Source: Streptococcus suis
GTDB lineage: Bacteria; Bacillota; Bacilli; Lactobacillales; Streptococcaceae
Length of the DNA: 64,000 nucleotides
Reading direction: 5' to 3'
NCBI RefSeq assembly: GCF_019856455.1
Contig: NZ_CP082205.1
Span: 1,612,001 to 1,676,000, forward strand
The position numbers and the translations under genes were made by a program. The notes beneath the pieces are model-generated. The model was not told where the DNA came from, ran no database searches, and worked only from the letters and a program-made list of their open reading frames with translations. The first letter of the stretch is position 1. Every line of letters begins with the position of its first letter. Shown here one piece after another: positions 26,227 through 40,000 of this stretch.

Positions 26227-27739
26227 ATGTCATCACTAGAAAAAATTATTGAAACACAGTCAAAAACGATAGAGATGATGGCTAATGAACTCACTCTCCT
26301 TCGAGAACAGGTTGACTATCTGAGACAGAAACTCTACGGAAAATCATCAGAGAAGGTCGTATATCAACCAGGTCAGCTGAGCTTGTTTGGGGAGGAAAGT
26401 CTCCCTGAAGAAGAAGCTGACTTACCCAGTTGAAACGGAGACCATCACCTATAAACGCAAGAAAGCTAAGGGAGTTCGTCAGGCTATTTTCAGCCAGTTC
26501 ACTCCAGAGATTGTGCATCACGAATTGCAGGGCGAAGACTGCACTTGTCCAGACTGTCATGGTCAGCTGAAAGAGATTGGCTCAACTGTTCAACGACAAG
26601 AGTTGGTCTTCATTCCTGCACAATTAAAGCGGATTGACCATGTTCAACACGCATACAAGTGTCAGGCATGTAGTCAGAAGAATCTAAGCGATAAGATTAT
26701 CAAGGCTCCTGTTCCTAAGGCACCTTTGGCACACAGCTTGGGTTCAGCCTCTATCATCGCTCACACCATTCACCAGAAATTCAATCTGAAGGTACCCAAT
26801 TACCGTCAGGAAGAGGACTGGCATAAACTTGGCCTGCCCATCAGTCGGAAGGAAATAGCCAACTGGCACATCAAGTCTAGTCAGTATTATTTCGAGCCGA
26901 TTTATAACCTGTTGCACGAGAAATTGTTGGAGCAGCCTATTCTTCATGCGGATGAGACTTCCTACAAGGTCTTAGAAAATGATAGCCAGTTGACCTACTA
27001 CTGGACTTTCTTGTCTGGGAAACATGAGAAAAATGGAATTACCCTCTATCATCATGACAAACGACGGAGCGGCTTAGTTGTGGAGGAGTTTCTTGGGGAC
27101 TATGCGGGCTACGTTCATTGTGACATGTGGAGTGCTTATCGTCAATTAGACAAGGCTCAGCTCGTTGGCTGTTGGGCTCATGTTAGACGAAAATTTTTTG
27201 AGGCGACTCCTAAGAAGACAGATAATACTTCTTTAGGAGCCAAGGGATTAGCCTATTGCGACCGCCTGTTTGCCTTGGAGAGTGACTGGGCTGACCTGTC
27301 TACTGAGGAACGGCTACATAAACGGCAGACAGAGTTAACTCCCTTGATGGACGAGTTCTTTGATTGGTGCCGTGAACAGGCTGTCTTGCCAGCTTCCAAA
27401 TTGGGTACTGCAATAGAGTATAGCCTCAAATACGAAACCACCTTCCGAGCCGTTCTCTCGGACGGTGACCTAGTCCTGTCCAACAATATGGCTGAGAGGG
27501 CTATGAAGACCTTGGTGATGGGCAGAAAAAATTGGCTTTTTTCTCAGAGCTTTGAGGGAGCCAAGTCGACAGCTGTCATTTTGAGTCTTTTAGAAACAGC
27601 TAAGCGACACGGACTTGATGCAGAAAAATATATGACCTATCTTCTAGAACACTTACCTAATGAGGAGTCGCTCGCAAAAAAGGAGGTTTTAGAAGCCTAT
27701 TTGCCATGGGATAAAAATATTAAGAGAGCTTGTAAATAG
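26227..27739 (+). CDS. tnpC: IS66 transposase TnpC, probable +1 frameshift product
   Basis: The N-terminal frame starts at ATG 26227 (MSSLEKIIETQSKTIEMM) behind AGAAGGAGA and ends with TGA at 26431-26433. The catalytic frame runs open to 27739. A +1 slip at CCC-A (26425-26428) would join DLP to VETETITYKRKKAKG and give about 503 residues, normal for TnpC. Features: coiled coil, CTCPDCHG/CQACSQK zinc finger, HADETSYKVLE, HCDMWSAYRQL, the CWAHVRRKF region and a C-terminal SNNMAERAMK..GRKNWLF motif. Being otherwise intact argues that the frame change may be used rather than being damage. Confidence 0.82.
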
Positions 27740-27930
27740 AAAAAGGTTCCAGAGTCGACAGGACTTTGGAGCCTTTTCAATATACCTTGTTATTGGGCGC
27801 TTACTCTAAAAACTCCCAAAATTGCGAATTTGGAGTTACGAAAACCTTGTTAAATCAACATTTTAAATTTTAGAAAATTAGTTTTTAGAGGTCCCCATAC
27901 ATTGTTATTGGGCGGTTACAATCCTTCTAC

Positions 27931-27992
27931 CCAAAAAAGCTCTATAATGTCGTCAATGGTTGAAACCACTAGCGAATTATAGAGCTATTTTT
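27931..27992. terminator. Bidirectional terminator downstream of the SRR adhesin gene
   Basis: An 11-bp perfect stem AGCTCTATAAT (27939-27949) / ATTATAGAGCT (27976-27986) with a 26-base loop. TTTTTT follows on the minus strand and ATTTTT on the plus strand. The remaining 27993-28078 stretch shows nothing further. Confidence 0.65.
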
Positions 27993-28078
27993 GTATGTTC
28001 TTTTTAAGTTGGTCCTGACTAAAATTTGCCTACCTTATTTCAATCATCCTAGTTCCAACTACAGAACAACACATCGTA

Positions 28079-31000
28079 CTAGATTTCATCGTCTTCTTGA
28101 TCCTTCCGGCGACGTTTAGCTAGAAGCGCAAAGGCTCCGAGTAACATCGATGCACTCAACACACCTGCTGTTCCAGACTGTGTCTCACCTGTGTTAGGTA
28201 ACTTCGTTGCATTCCGTTTTGCCGGTTTTGCAGTTTCAGATGTCATCGCAGACATACTTGCTGACGTGGACGCCGATGTACTTGCGCTAGTTGAGACACT
28301 TATGCTTGCTGACAACGATTGAGAGGTACTTATGGATTCAGATACCGATTGAATATCAATTTTTGGTAATTCCATGGAAGTACCACCAGCATTTGATACA
28401 ATCCAAATCTCTGACGCACTTGTCGAGGCGGACGTACTTGCTGACGTTGAAGCAGACGTGCTTGCAGAGGTCGAGGCAGACGTGCTGGCACTCGTTGAGG
28501 CAGACGTGCTGGCGCTGGTTGAAGCACTTGTACTTGCACTTGTCGATGCGGAGGTACTTGCACTCATTGAAGCAGATGTGCTCGCGCTGGTTGAAGCACT
28601 TGTACTTGCACTTGTCGATGCAGACGTACTTGCGGACGTCGAGGCGGAGGTACTTGCCGAGGTTGAAGCACTTGTGCTTGCGCTTGTCGATGCAGACGTG
28701 CTTGCACTCGTTGATGCGGACGTCGAGGCGGACGTACTTGCCGACGTTGATGCGGACGTACTTGCACTCATTGAAGCAGATGTACTTGCGCTGGTTGAGG
28801 CAGACGTACTTGCCGACGTTGAAGCACTTGTACTTGCACTCATTGAAGCAGATGTACTTGCACTTGTTGAAGCAGACGTGCTTGCCGATGTTGATGCGGA
28901 GGTACTTGCACTTGTCGATGCAGACGTACTTGCGGACGTCGAGGCGGATGTACTTGCCGAGGTTGAAGCACTTGTGCTTGCGCTTGTCGATGCAGACGTG
29001 CTTGCACTCGTTGATGCGGACGTCGAGGCGGACGTCGAGGCGGACGTACTTGCCGACGTTGATGCGGACGTACTTGCACTCATTGAAGCAGATGTACTTG
29101 CGCTGGTTGAGGCAGACGTGCTGGCGCTGGTTGAAGCACTTGTACTTGCACTTGTCGATGCGGAGGTACTTGCACTCATTGAAGCAGATGTGCTCGCGCT
29201 GGTTGAAGCACTTGTACTTGCACTTGTCGAGGCAGACGTACTTGCGGACGTCGAGGCGGAGGTACTTGCACTCATTGAAGCAGATGTGCTCGCGCTGGTT
29301 GAAGCACTTGTACTTGCACTTGTCGATGCAGACGTGCTTGCACTCGTTGAGGCAGACGTGCTGGCGCTGGTTGAGGCGGAGGTACTTGCACTTGTTGAGG
29401 CGGACGTACTTGCACTTGTCGATGCAGACGTACTTGCGCTAGTCGATGCGGACGTACTTGCTGATGTTGATGCGGACGTACTTGCTGACGTTGAAGCACT
29501 TGTACTTGCACTTGTTGAGGCGGACGTACTTGCCGACGTTGAAGCACTTGTACTTGCGCTGGTTGATGCGGACGTGCTTGCCGAGGTTGATGCGGACGTA
29601 CTTGCGCTGGTTGAAGCACTTGTACTTGCACTTGTTGAAGCACTTGTGCTTGCCGAGGTTGAAGCGGAGGTACTTGCCGACGTTGATGCGGAGGTACTTG
29701 CCGATGTTGAAGCACTTGTACTTGCACTTGTCGATGCAGACGTGCTTGCACTCGTTGAGGCAGACGTGCTGGCGCTGGTTGAAGCACTTGTACTTGCACT
29801 TGTCGATGCGGAGGTACTTGCACTCATTGAAGCAGATGTGCTCGCGCTGGTTGAAGCACTTGTACTTGCACTTGTCGATGCAGACGTACTTGCGGACGTC
29901 GAGGCGGAGGTACTTGCCGAGGTTGAAGCACTTGTGCTTGCGCTTGTCGATGCAGACGTGCTTGCACTCGTTGATGCGGACGTCGAGGCGGACGTACTTG
30001 CCGACGTTGATGCGGACGTACTTGCACTCATTGAAGCAGATGTACTTGCGCTGGTTGAGGCAGACGTACTTGCCGACGTTGATGCACTTGTACTTGCACT
30101 CATTGAAGCAGATGTACTTGCGCTGGTTGAGGCAGACGTACTTGCCGACGTTGAAGCGGACGTTGATGCGGACGTACTTGCACTCATTGAAGCAGATGTA
30201 CTTGCACTTGTTGAAGCAGACGTGCTTGCCGATGTTGAGGCGGAGGTACTTGCACTTGTCGATGCGGATGTACTTGCACTCATTGAAGCAGATGTGCTCG
30301 CGCTGGTTGAAGCACTTGTACTTGCACTTGTCGATGCAGACGTGCTTGCACTCGTTGAGGCAGACGTGCTGGCGCTGGTTGAAGCACTTGTACTTGCACT
30401 TGTCGATGCGGAGGTACTTGCACTCATTGAAGCAGATGTGCTCGCGCTGGTTGAAGCACTTGTACTTGCACTTGTCGATGCAGACGTACTTGCGGACGTC
30501 GAGGCGGAGGTACTTGCACTCATTGAAGCAGATGTGCTCGCGCTGGTTGAAGCACTTGTACTTGCACTTGTCGATGCAGACGTGCTTGCACTCGTTGAGG
30601 CAGACGTGCTGGCGCTGGTTGAAGCACTTGTACTTGCACTTGTCGATGCAGACGTACTTGCACTCATTGAAGCAGATGTGCTCGCGCTGGTTGAAGCACT
30701 TGTACTTGCACTTGTCGAGGCGGACGTACTTGCACTCATTGAAGCAGATGTACTTGCGCTGGTTGAGGCAGACGTACTTGCCGACGTTGAAGCACTTGTA
30801 CTTGCACTCATTGAAGCAGATGTACTTGCGCTGGTTGAGGCAGACGTACTTGCCGACGTTGAAGCACTTGTACTTGCACTCATTGAAGCAGATGTGCTCG
30901 CGCTGGTTGAAGCACTTGTACTTGCACTTGTCGATGCAGACGTACTTGCACTCATTGAAGCAGATGTGCTCGCGCTGGTTGAAGCACTTGTACTTGCACT

Positions 31001-34000
31001 TGTCGATGCAGACGTACTTGCGGACGTCGAGGCGGAGGTACTTGCACTCATTGAAGCAGATGTGCTCGCGCTGGTTGAAGCACTTGTACTTGCACTTGTC
31101 GATGCAGACGTGCTTGCACTCGTTGAGGCAGACGTGCTGGCGCTGGTTGAAGCACTTGTACTTGCACTTGTCGATGCGGAGGTACTTGCACTCATTGAAG
31201 CAGATGTGCTCGCGCTGGTTGAAGCACTTGTACTTGCACTTGTCGATGCAGACGTACTTGCGGACGTCGAGGCGGAGGTACTTGCCGAGGTTGAAGCACT
31301 TGTGCTTGCACTCGTTGATGCGGACGTCGAGGCGGACGTCGAGGCGGACGTACTTGCCGACGTTGATGCGGACGTACTTGCACTCATTGAAGCAGATGTA
31401 CTTGCGCTGGTTGAGGCAGACGTACTTGCCGACGTTGAAGCACTTGTACTTGCACTCATTGAAGCAGATGTACTTGCACTTGTTGAAGCAGACGTGCTTG
31501 CCGATGTTGAGGCGGAGGTACTTGCACTTGTCGATGCGGATGTACTTGCACTCATTGAAGCAGATGTGCTCGCGCTGGTTGAAGCACTTGTACTTGCACT
31601 TGTCGATGCAGACGTGCTTGCACTCGTTGAGGCAGACGTGCTGGCGCTGGTTGAAGCACTTGTACTTGCACTTGTCGATGCGGAGGTACTTGCACTCATT
31701 GAAGCAGATGTGCTCGCGCTGGTTGAAGCACTTGTACTTGCACTTGTCGATGCAGACGTACTTGCGGACGTCGAGGCGGAGGTACTTGCCGAGGTTGAAG
31801 CACTTGTGCTTGCGCTTGTCGATGCAGACGTGCTTGCACTCGTTGATGCGGACGTCGAGGCGGACGTACTTGCCGACGTTGATGCGGACGTACTTGCACT
31901 CATTGAAGCAGATGTACTTGCGCTGGTTGAGGCAGACGTACTTGCCGACGTTGATGCACTTGTACTTGCACTCATTGAAGCAGATGTACTTGCGCTGGTT
32001 GAGGCAGACGTACTTGCCGACGTTGAAGCGGACGTTGATGCGGACGTACTTGCACTCATTGAAGCAGATGTACTTGCACTTGTTGAAGCAGACGTGCTTG
32101 CCGATGTTGAGGCGGAGGTACTTGCACTTGTCGATGCGGATGTACTTGCACTCATTGAAGCAGATGTGCTCGCGCTGGTTGAAGCACTTGTACTTGCACT
32201 TGTCGATGCAGACGTGCTTGCACTCGTTGAGGCAGACGTGCTGGCGCTGGTTGAAGCACTTGTACTTGCACTTGTCGATGCGGAGGTACTTGCACTCATT
32301 GAAGCAGATGTGCTCGCGCTGGTTGAAGCACTTGTACTTGCACTTGTCGATGCAGACGTGCTTGCACTCGTTGAGGCAGACGTGCTGGCGCTGGTTGAAG
32401 CACTTGTACTTGCACTTGTCGATGCAGACGTACTTGCACTCATTGAAGCAGATGTGCTCGCGCTGGTTGAAGCACTTGTACTTGCACTTGTCGAGGCGGA
32501 CGTACTTGCACTCATTGAAGCAGATGTACTTGCGCTGGTTGAGGCAGACGTACTTGCCGACGTTGAAGCACTTGTACTTGCACTCATTGAAGCAGATGTA
32601 CTTGCGCTGGTTGAGGCAGACGTACTTGCCGACGTTGAAGCACTTGTACTTGCACTCATTGAAGCAGATGTGCTCGCGCTGGTTGAAGCACTTGTACTTG
32701 CACTTGTCGATGCAGACGTACTTGCACTCATTGAAGCAGATGTGCTCGCGCTGGTTGAAGCACTTGTACTTGCACTTGTCGATGCAGACGTACTTGCGGA
32801 CGTCGAGGCGGAGGTACTTGCACTCATTGAAGCAGATGTGCTCGCGCTGGTTGAAGCACTTGTACTTGCACTTGTCGATGCAGACGTGCTTGCACTCGTT
32901 GAGGCAGACGTGCTGGCGCTGGTTGAAGCACTTGTACTTGCACTTGTCGATGCGGAGGTACTTGCACTCATTGAAGCAGATGTGCTCGCGCTGGTTGAAG
33001 CACTTGTACTTGCACTTGTCGATGCAGACGTACTTGCGGACGTCGAGGCGGAGGTACTTGCCGAGGTTGAAGCACTTGTGCTTGCACTCGTTGATGCGGA
33101 CGTCGAGGCGGACGTCGAGGCGGACGTACTTGCCGACGTTGATGCGGACGTACTTGCACTCATTGAAGCGGACGTACTTGCACTCATTGAAGCAGATGTA
33201 CTTGCGCTGGTTGAGGCAGACGTACTTGCCGACGTTGAAGCACTTGTACTTGCACTCATTGAAGCAGATGTACTTGCACTTGTTGAAGCAGACGTGCTTG
33301 CCGATGTTGATGCGGAGGTACTTGCACTTGTCGATGCAGACGTACTTGCGGACGTCGAGGCGGATGTACTTGCCGAGGTTGAAGCACTTGTGCTTGCGCT
33401 TGTCGATGCAGACGTGCTTGCACTCGTTGATGCGGACGTCGAGGCGGACGTCGAGGCGGACGTACTTGCCGACGTTGATGCGGACGTACTTGCACTCATT
33501 GAAGCAGATGTACTTGCGCTGGTTGAGGCAGACGTACTTGCCGACGTTGAAGCACTTGTACTTGCACTCATTGAAGCAGATGTACTTGCACTTGTTGAAG
33601 CAGACGTGCTTGCCGATGTTGAGGCGGAGGTACTTGCACTTGTCGATGCGGATGTACTTGCACTCATTGAAGCAGATGTGCTCGCGCTGGTTGAAGCACT
33701 TGTACTTGCACTTGTCGATGCGGAGGTACTTGCACTCATTGAAGCAGATGTGCTCGCGCTGGTTGAAGCACTTGTACTTGCACTTGTCGATGCAGACGTA
33801 CTTGCGGACGTCGAGGCGGAGGTACTTGCACTCATTGAAGCAGATGTGCTCGCGCTGGTTGAAGCACTTGTACTTGCACTTGTCGAGGCAGACGTGCTTG
33901 CACTCGTTGAGGCAGACGTGCTGGCGCTGGTTGAAGCACTTGTACTTGCACTTGTCGATGCAGACGTACTTGCACTCATTGAAGCAGATGTGCTCGCGCT

Positions 34001-37000
34001 GGTTGAAGCACTTGTACTTGCACTTGTCGAGGCGGACGTACTTGCACTCATTGAAGCAGATGTACTTGCGCTGGTTGAGGCAGACGTACTTGCCGACGTT
34101 GAAGCACTTGTACTTGCACTCATTGAAGCAGATGTACTTGCGCTGGTTGAGGCAGACGTACTTGCCGACGTTGAAGCACTTGTACTTGCACTCATTGAAG
34201 CAGATGTGCTCGCGCTGGTTGAAGCACTTGTACTTGCACTTGTCGATGCAGACGTACTTGCACTCATTGAAGCAGATGTGCTCGCGCTGGTTGAAGCACT
34301 TGTACTTGCACTTGTCGATGCAGACGTACTTGCGGACGTCGAGGCGGAGGTACTTGCACTCATTGAAGCAGATGTGCTCGCGCTGGTTGAAGCACTTGTA
34401 CTTGCACTTGTCGATGCAGACGTGCTTGCACTCGTTGAGGCAGACGTGCTGGCGCTGGTTGAAGCACTTGTACTTGCACTTGTCGATGCGGAGGTACTTG
34501 CACTCATTGAAGCAGATGTGCTCGCGCTGGTTGAAGCACTTGTACTTGCACTTGTCGATGCAGACGTACTTGCGGACGTCGAGGCGGAGGTACTTGCACT
34601 CATTGAAGCAGATGTGCTCGCGCTGGTTGAAGCACTTGTACTTGCACTTGTCGATGCAGACGTGCTTGCACTCGTTGAGGCAGACGTGCTGGCGCTGGTT
34701 GAAGCACTTGTACTTGCACTTGTCGATGCGGAGGTACTTGCACTCATTGAAGCAGATGTGCTCGCGCTGGTTGAAGCACTTGTACTTGCACTTGTCGATG
34801 CAGACGTACTTGCGGACGTCGAGGCGGAGGTACTTGCACTCATTGAAGCAGATGTGCTCGCGCTGGTTGAAGCACTTGTACTTGCACTTGTCGATGCAGA
34901 CGTGCTTGCACTCGTTGAGGCAGACGTGCTGGCGCTGGTTGAAGCACTTGTACTTGCACTTGTCGATGCGGAGGTACTTGCACTCATTGAAGCAGATGTG
35001 CTCGCGCTGGTTGAAGCACTTGTACTTGCACTTGTCGATGCAGACGTACTTGCCGACGTCGAGGCGGAGGTACTTGCCGAGGTTGAAGCACTTGTGCTTG
35101 CGCTTGTCGATGCAGACGTGCTTGCACTCGTTGATGCGGACGTCGAGGCGGACGTACTTGCCGACGTTGATGCGGACGTACTTGCACTCATTGAAGCAGA
35201 TGTACTTGCGCTGGTTGAGGCAGACGTGCTTGCACTCGTTGAGGCAGACGTGCTGGCGCTGGTTGAAGCACTTGTACTTGCACTTGTCGATGCGGAGGTA
35301 CTTGCACTCATTGAAGCAGATGTGCTCGCGCTGGTTGAAGCACTTGTACTTGCACTTGTCGATGCAGACGTACTTGCACTCATTGAAGCAGATGTGCTCG
35401 CGCTGGTTGAAGCACTTGTACTTGCACTTGTCGATGCAGACGTACTTGCGGACGTCGAGGCGGAGGTACTTGCCGAGGTTGAAGCACTTGTGCTTGCGCT
35501 TGTCGATGCAGACGTGCTTGCACTCGTTGATGCGGACGTCGAGGCGGACGTACTTGCCGACGTTGATGCGGACGTACTTGCACTCATTGAAGCAGATGTA
35601 CTTGCGCTGGTTGAGGCAGACGTACTTGCCGACGTTGAAGCACTTGTACTTGCACTCATTGAAGCAGATGTACTTGCACTTGTTGAAGCAGACGTGCTTG
35701 CCGATGTTGAGGCGGAGGTACTTGCACTTGTCGATGCGGATGTACTTGCACTCATTGAAGCAGATGTACTTGCGCTGGTTGATGCGGAGGTACTTGCCGA
35801 TGTTGAAGCACTTGTGCTTGCGCTAGTCGATGCGGACGTGCTGGCGCTGGTTGAAGCTGACGTACTTGCTGACGTTGAAGCTGACGTACTTGCCGACGTT
35901 GAGGCGGACGTGCTGGCTGACGTTGAAGCTGAGGTGCTTGCCGATGTTGAGGCACTAACGGAGGCTGATAAACTTGCCGATTCTGAGACAGATTTCTTAT
36001 CCGTCACTGTTAACTGATAAGATTTCTCTGTTTTAGCTCCATGAGAGTCTACAGCAGTGACGGTAACGGTATAAACTCCTGCTAATAGTGTGCCATTTGA
36101 AACGTTAGGATTTGTTCCTTCGTAGACAACCTTACCATTTTTGTTCACAACTTTATAGGTAACACTTTGTCTGACACTTGCTGCGTCTTCTGTATCTGTT
36201 ACCGATATTCCAACCGAAATATCAATTGTAGGACTATCGTTGCGATCGACAGTGCGATTAGATGCTGTAATCGCTGGAGGTGTATTGTCCTTCACTGTCA
36301 ATTGGAAGCTACTTGTCGTTGTCGTTCCAACACTATCCGTTGCTTCTACATTAACAGTATAAGTTCCTGCTGTTAATTCATTAACATTAATCAGAGCAGA
36401 TTGTCCTTTTGGAGCTTGAATCGTTTTTAGAACAGCGCCATTTGCACCTTTAACTTTATAGGTAACCGTTGTTACATATGTATCAGTCGTACTTCTATCA
36501 TCCTCTGTATCTGTTACTGTTGCGCCACGTGACAAGTCAACTGTAACTGGTGTAGCATCTGAACGCTTGATAACAGAAAGGTTGGTTTGGTTCGAAATAA
36601 CTGGTGCTGCGTTGGTGTAGGTAATTGCTACTGTCACATCCGCATAGTTTCCTTGACTGTTTGTCATACGGACGGTTACTGTGTGTGATCCTTTTGTGAA
36701 ACTATGTTTTGATTCATTAACAATCGAATAAGCTGAGATATCCAACAAACCGGATGCTGTTTTATCTGCTTCGCTCATATTACCAAATCCAGAAGCCTTC
36801 ATAGCATTTAGCACAGCTTGCTTGATTTCATCATTTGTGTACTTGACAGCACCCGTAAATTCTTTACTCAAGCTCGCGCCTTGTGGATTGACCACAAGGA
36901 TTCTCAAGTTGGCCGTTGTCGTATTCGGACCACCATTATTATCCGTACTGTTGTCCGATACTTGAACATGTCGAGTGTTTAGACCTGCTGCTCCTGTCCT

Positions 37001-40000
37001 GTACGTTCCAGTAATCTGCTCGTTGGCATTGACCGTCAAGCCTGTATTGCTTTCTTGAATTCGGAGACTTAGGTTGTTAATTCCTGTACCAGTATCTGAT
37101 TTTTGATTGATGACATCTACTGGCGTGGTCAAGGCAACGCCATTGAAGACATATAAATCATTCGTTGTTAAGGTTGGAGCAGTCGTATCTACATACTTGA
37201 AGTTCACACGAACATCTTTATAGGTACCACTTGCTGTCTTCACACGAACTGTGACTGTATGGTATGGGCGATAACGATTTTGTGTATGGTTTGGATTGGC
37301 AATGACCTTAGCTGTCAAACCTGCTGCTGTTTTCTGGTCTGCATTTCCTGCCTGAACAGCGTTGATAGTAGCCTGAACAATCTCGGTGTCTGTATAGCGA
37401 GCACCTGTTACTTCACGATCTGCTAGTGAAATTTCACTCGCAACTTCCAATACGTACAAGGACAAGTCTTCTTGTGACGTACCTGCATTGTTCTGCGTAT
37501 CCGTCGCTTTGACCTTACTTGTGTACAGATTTTTATCTGCTGTAGGAGTACCACTTATATAAATTGTTTTTGATGTGTTGCTTCCATCTGTCGTAACTGT
37601 CAGACCACGGGTCGCTTCTGTTCCATTGGTATCGACAATGGTTACAGCACCGATACCTGATGGGTCAGCTGCTGTACCGACCTGTAAACGTGTGCCTGCT
37701 GTCCCTGATAGCTGATTGAAATTAGAATCCGCTACTTTTACAGACTCATTCTTGAAGACGAATGCGCGGTTAGCTGTAACGTCTATAGACGGTACTGTTC
37801 TATCTACATAGTTGAAGTTTACTGTTACATCTTTATAAGTATTTGTAGATGTATAAACACGAACAACAGCTGTTTTTATACCAGCAGTTGGTGTTGCTTC
37901 ACTACCAGTATTTGACAGTAAAACTTTACGGATGTTTGCCTGGTTTGCGTTGTTATATTGGCTAGCATTACCAAAGTCAACTGAAACAGCATCTAAAATG
38001 TTTTGTTCTGTAACACGCGTGAAAGTTGGTGACTGGATATCACGATCAGCAATTGTCGCTACAGACGTTCCAAGAATGACCAAATGGTATCTTGCATCCG
38101 TTGAGTTATAGGTTGTTGTATTAGATGGATTGGCTGTATCAGCAATCTTCAAGAAGTTTCCATACGAGCTTGCACCAGCACTTGCTGTACCACTTAGGTA
38201 AACCGTTTTTGAAGTAGTAGAACTTCCCTCGACAGTAACAGCCATTCCTCTACTATTGCTACTACCTGACGATCCCTGAACATCACTATTACTAGCTGCT
38301 GTGGTCGCAACTCCTGTCACATCTGTTACGGTCGCTAACCGAATCTTCGTGGAAACAGGATTTGTAGCAGTTGGACTTGATGGATTCAAAATTTTGACCG
38401 ATTCACCATTAAAGACATAAATCTGTTGGCTAGATAGTTGAACAGTTGGTGCTTGTGTATCGGTGTAGTTAATCGTAACGTCTACTTCCTTATAGTTACC
38501 GCCTGTCAACGTCGCGCGAACACGTACTGTTTTTGTACCGACAGATGGGGCGTGGTCATAACCTGAAACAATCGTATAGTTCGCGATATTATCCAAGCCT
38601 GAATCAGTCAACCCTTCACCACCAGTAGCAGTATTTTTAACCAGATTTTTAATTGCTTCCTCAGTAACTTTTGTACCTGCTTCTGCAGGGAGGCTACCAC
38701 CACTTACGTTAAAGGAACGAATAACAAATTGATTAGTTGAACTATTATTATAATTATCCGTAGCTCTCAATGTACGAGTGTAGCGTCCTATTCCTGTAGT
38801 AAATGTTTGTCCTATTGGAACAGTACCACTAGGATTTACTGTCAACCCACCATTATCATCTACTGTTGTGCTAACCGTTTGTCCTGCTGTATCAGACACA
38901 GTAGCAATACGAGTCGCAACCGTTGTTGCTGTATTGTTAAACACAAAAATCTGTGATGCAACATTTTCAATTTTTGGTGGGTAGTTGACAAGTATATTAG
39001 CTGTCGTACTAATTCCCTCACCTGTAGTTACTAATACTGAAACATTTTTTGTAACATTAGTTGGTGGCGGGGTGTCTTGTACAGTATAAGTCAAAGTTTT
39101 GGCAGGACTTGTACCATCGAAGAAACGACCAGAAGTCGTCCAACTACGTGCAATATTTTGAAGTTCAGTTTCTGTAGCTGTTTGACCAAATGCTTTGTTT
39201 ATGTAACCACTTGGAACTGCGACTGCTGTTAAGCTGATACCCGATGCATTTCCTAAATAATTTCGATTCCAGGCCCCGTCCACAACAAATGGCCATCGTG
39301 AGAAATAGTCTTGTTCATGTGCTTCTAAATTGCTTCCCTTAAAGTTATTTGGAGCAATCATCGAACCTGCTGGCATGTACATTTCCCACTGGTTGCTTGT
39401 CCCTGATTTTTGACGAATCTGAAGAGTGACTGGACTACCATTAGCATCTACTAGCATACTATTCAAGTTCCCAAAATTATCATGTTTCCCTGAATCGCTA
39501 GTATAGGCAATTCCCCATCTTTGCCATGTGCTTGGATTCGATGCCTCTGTAACCGTTGCAAGAACAAGATCTTTTGATAACGGTTTATTGTAGAAAAAAT
39601 AAACTTGACTAGGATAAGTCACGACAGGTCTTGTCGTATCCACTGCTCTTGTGCTCGTTCCTACCGCAGCACGTAACATGCCTGATGCAGCCTGAATCTG
39701 ATTTATTCGACCAGTCAAGGAAATTGCTGCCTGACTAGCCTTTTTCGCCATCGCCTCTAATTCATCTTGGCTAACTGAAACAGAACTTCTCAACGCTGAT
39801 GCTTCAGCTAAAACAGATTTAGCATTTTGCAATGCTGTTTGGTAACGTTGGTACCGTGTTGCAGTTGTCGTAGTTGCATCTATCTCTGGTACGGACAGTG
39901 CTTGATTCAAACTAGCCAAGGCATTGTCCAAATTTGCGTAATCCAAATTGTTTGGATTGACCTGTTGGCTCTGATTGACTAGAATAGCAGCTATTCTGCC

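Larger units (their letters stand above)
25578..27804 (+). mobile_element. IS66-family insertion sequence, copy 3 (complete)
   Basis: A complete 2,227-bp element. The 23-bp ends at 25578-25600 and 27782-27804 are inverted repeats with one mismatch (GTAACCGCCC / GTAAGCGCCC). It is flanked by a perfect 8-bp target duplication TCTAAAAA at 25570-25577 and 27805-27812, the size expected for IS66. Gene order is tnpA-like, tnpB, tnpC. It is identical over the visible part to copy 1 and probably the most recent insertion here. Confidence 0.96.
25563..27896 (+). repeat. About 99-bp MITE with 17-bp inverted ends, split by IS66 copy 3
   Basis: Left end GGGGACCTCTAAAAA at 25563-25577; right part 27813-27896 ending with AGTTTTTAGAGGTCCCC. 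Removing the IS66 at 25578-27804 and one 8-bp duplication restores a short element with 17-bp perfect inverted repeats, flanked by ATAC direct repeats (25559-25562 and 27897-27900). It was inserted into an older IS66 right end and was later interrupted. Confidence 0.78.

Noticed and set aside
28420..35985. Regular repeats resembling a CRISPR array
   Set aside because: There are no unique spacers, the period is 12 bp, the tract is in frame inside a large gene, and no cas genes are present.
28374..36017. Plus-strand open frames of 2,547 and 2,126 codons opposite the SRR repeats
   Set aside because: They are shadows of the SAST/SASM repeats: the 12-bp unit happens to lack stop codons in these antisense frames. 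There is no ribosome site, and the predicted proteins are only the complement of the repeat.
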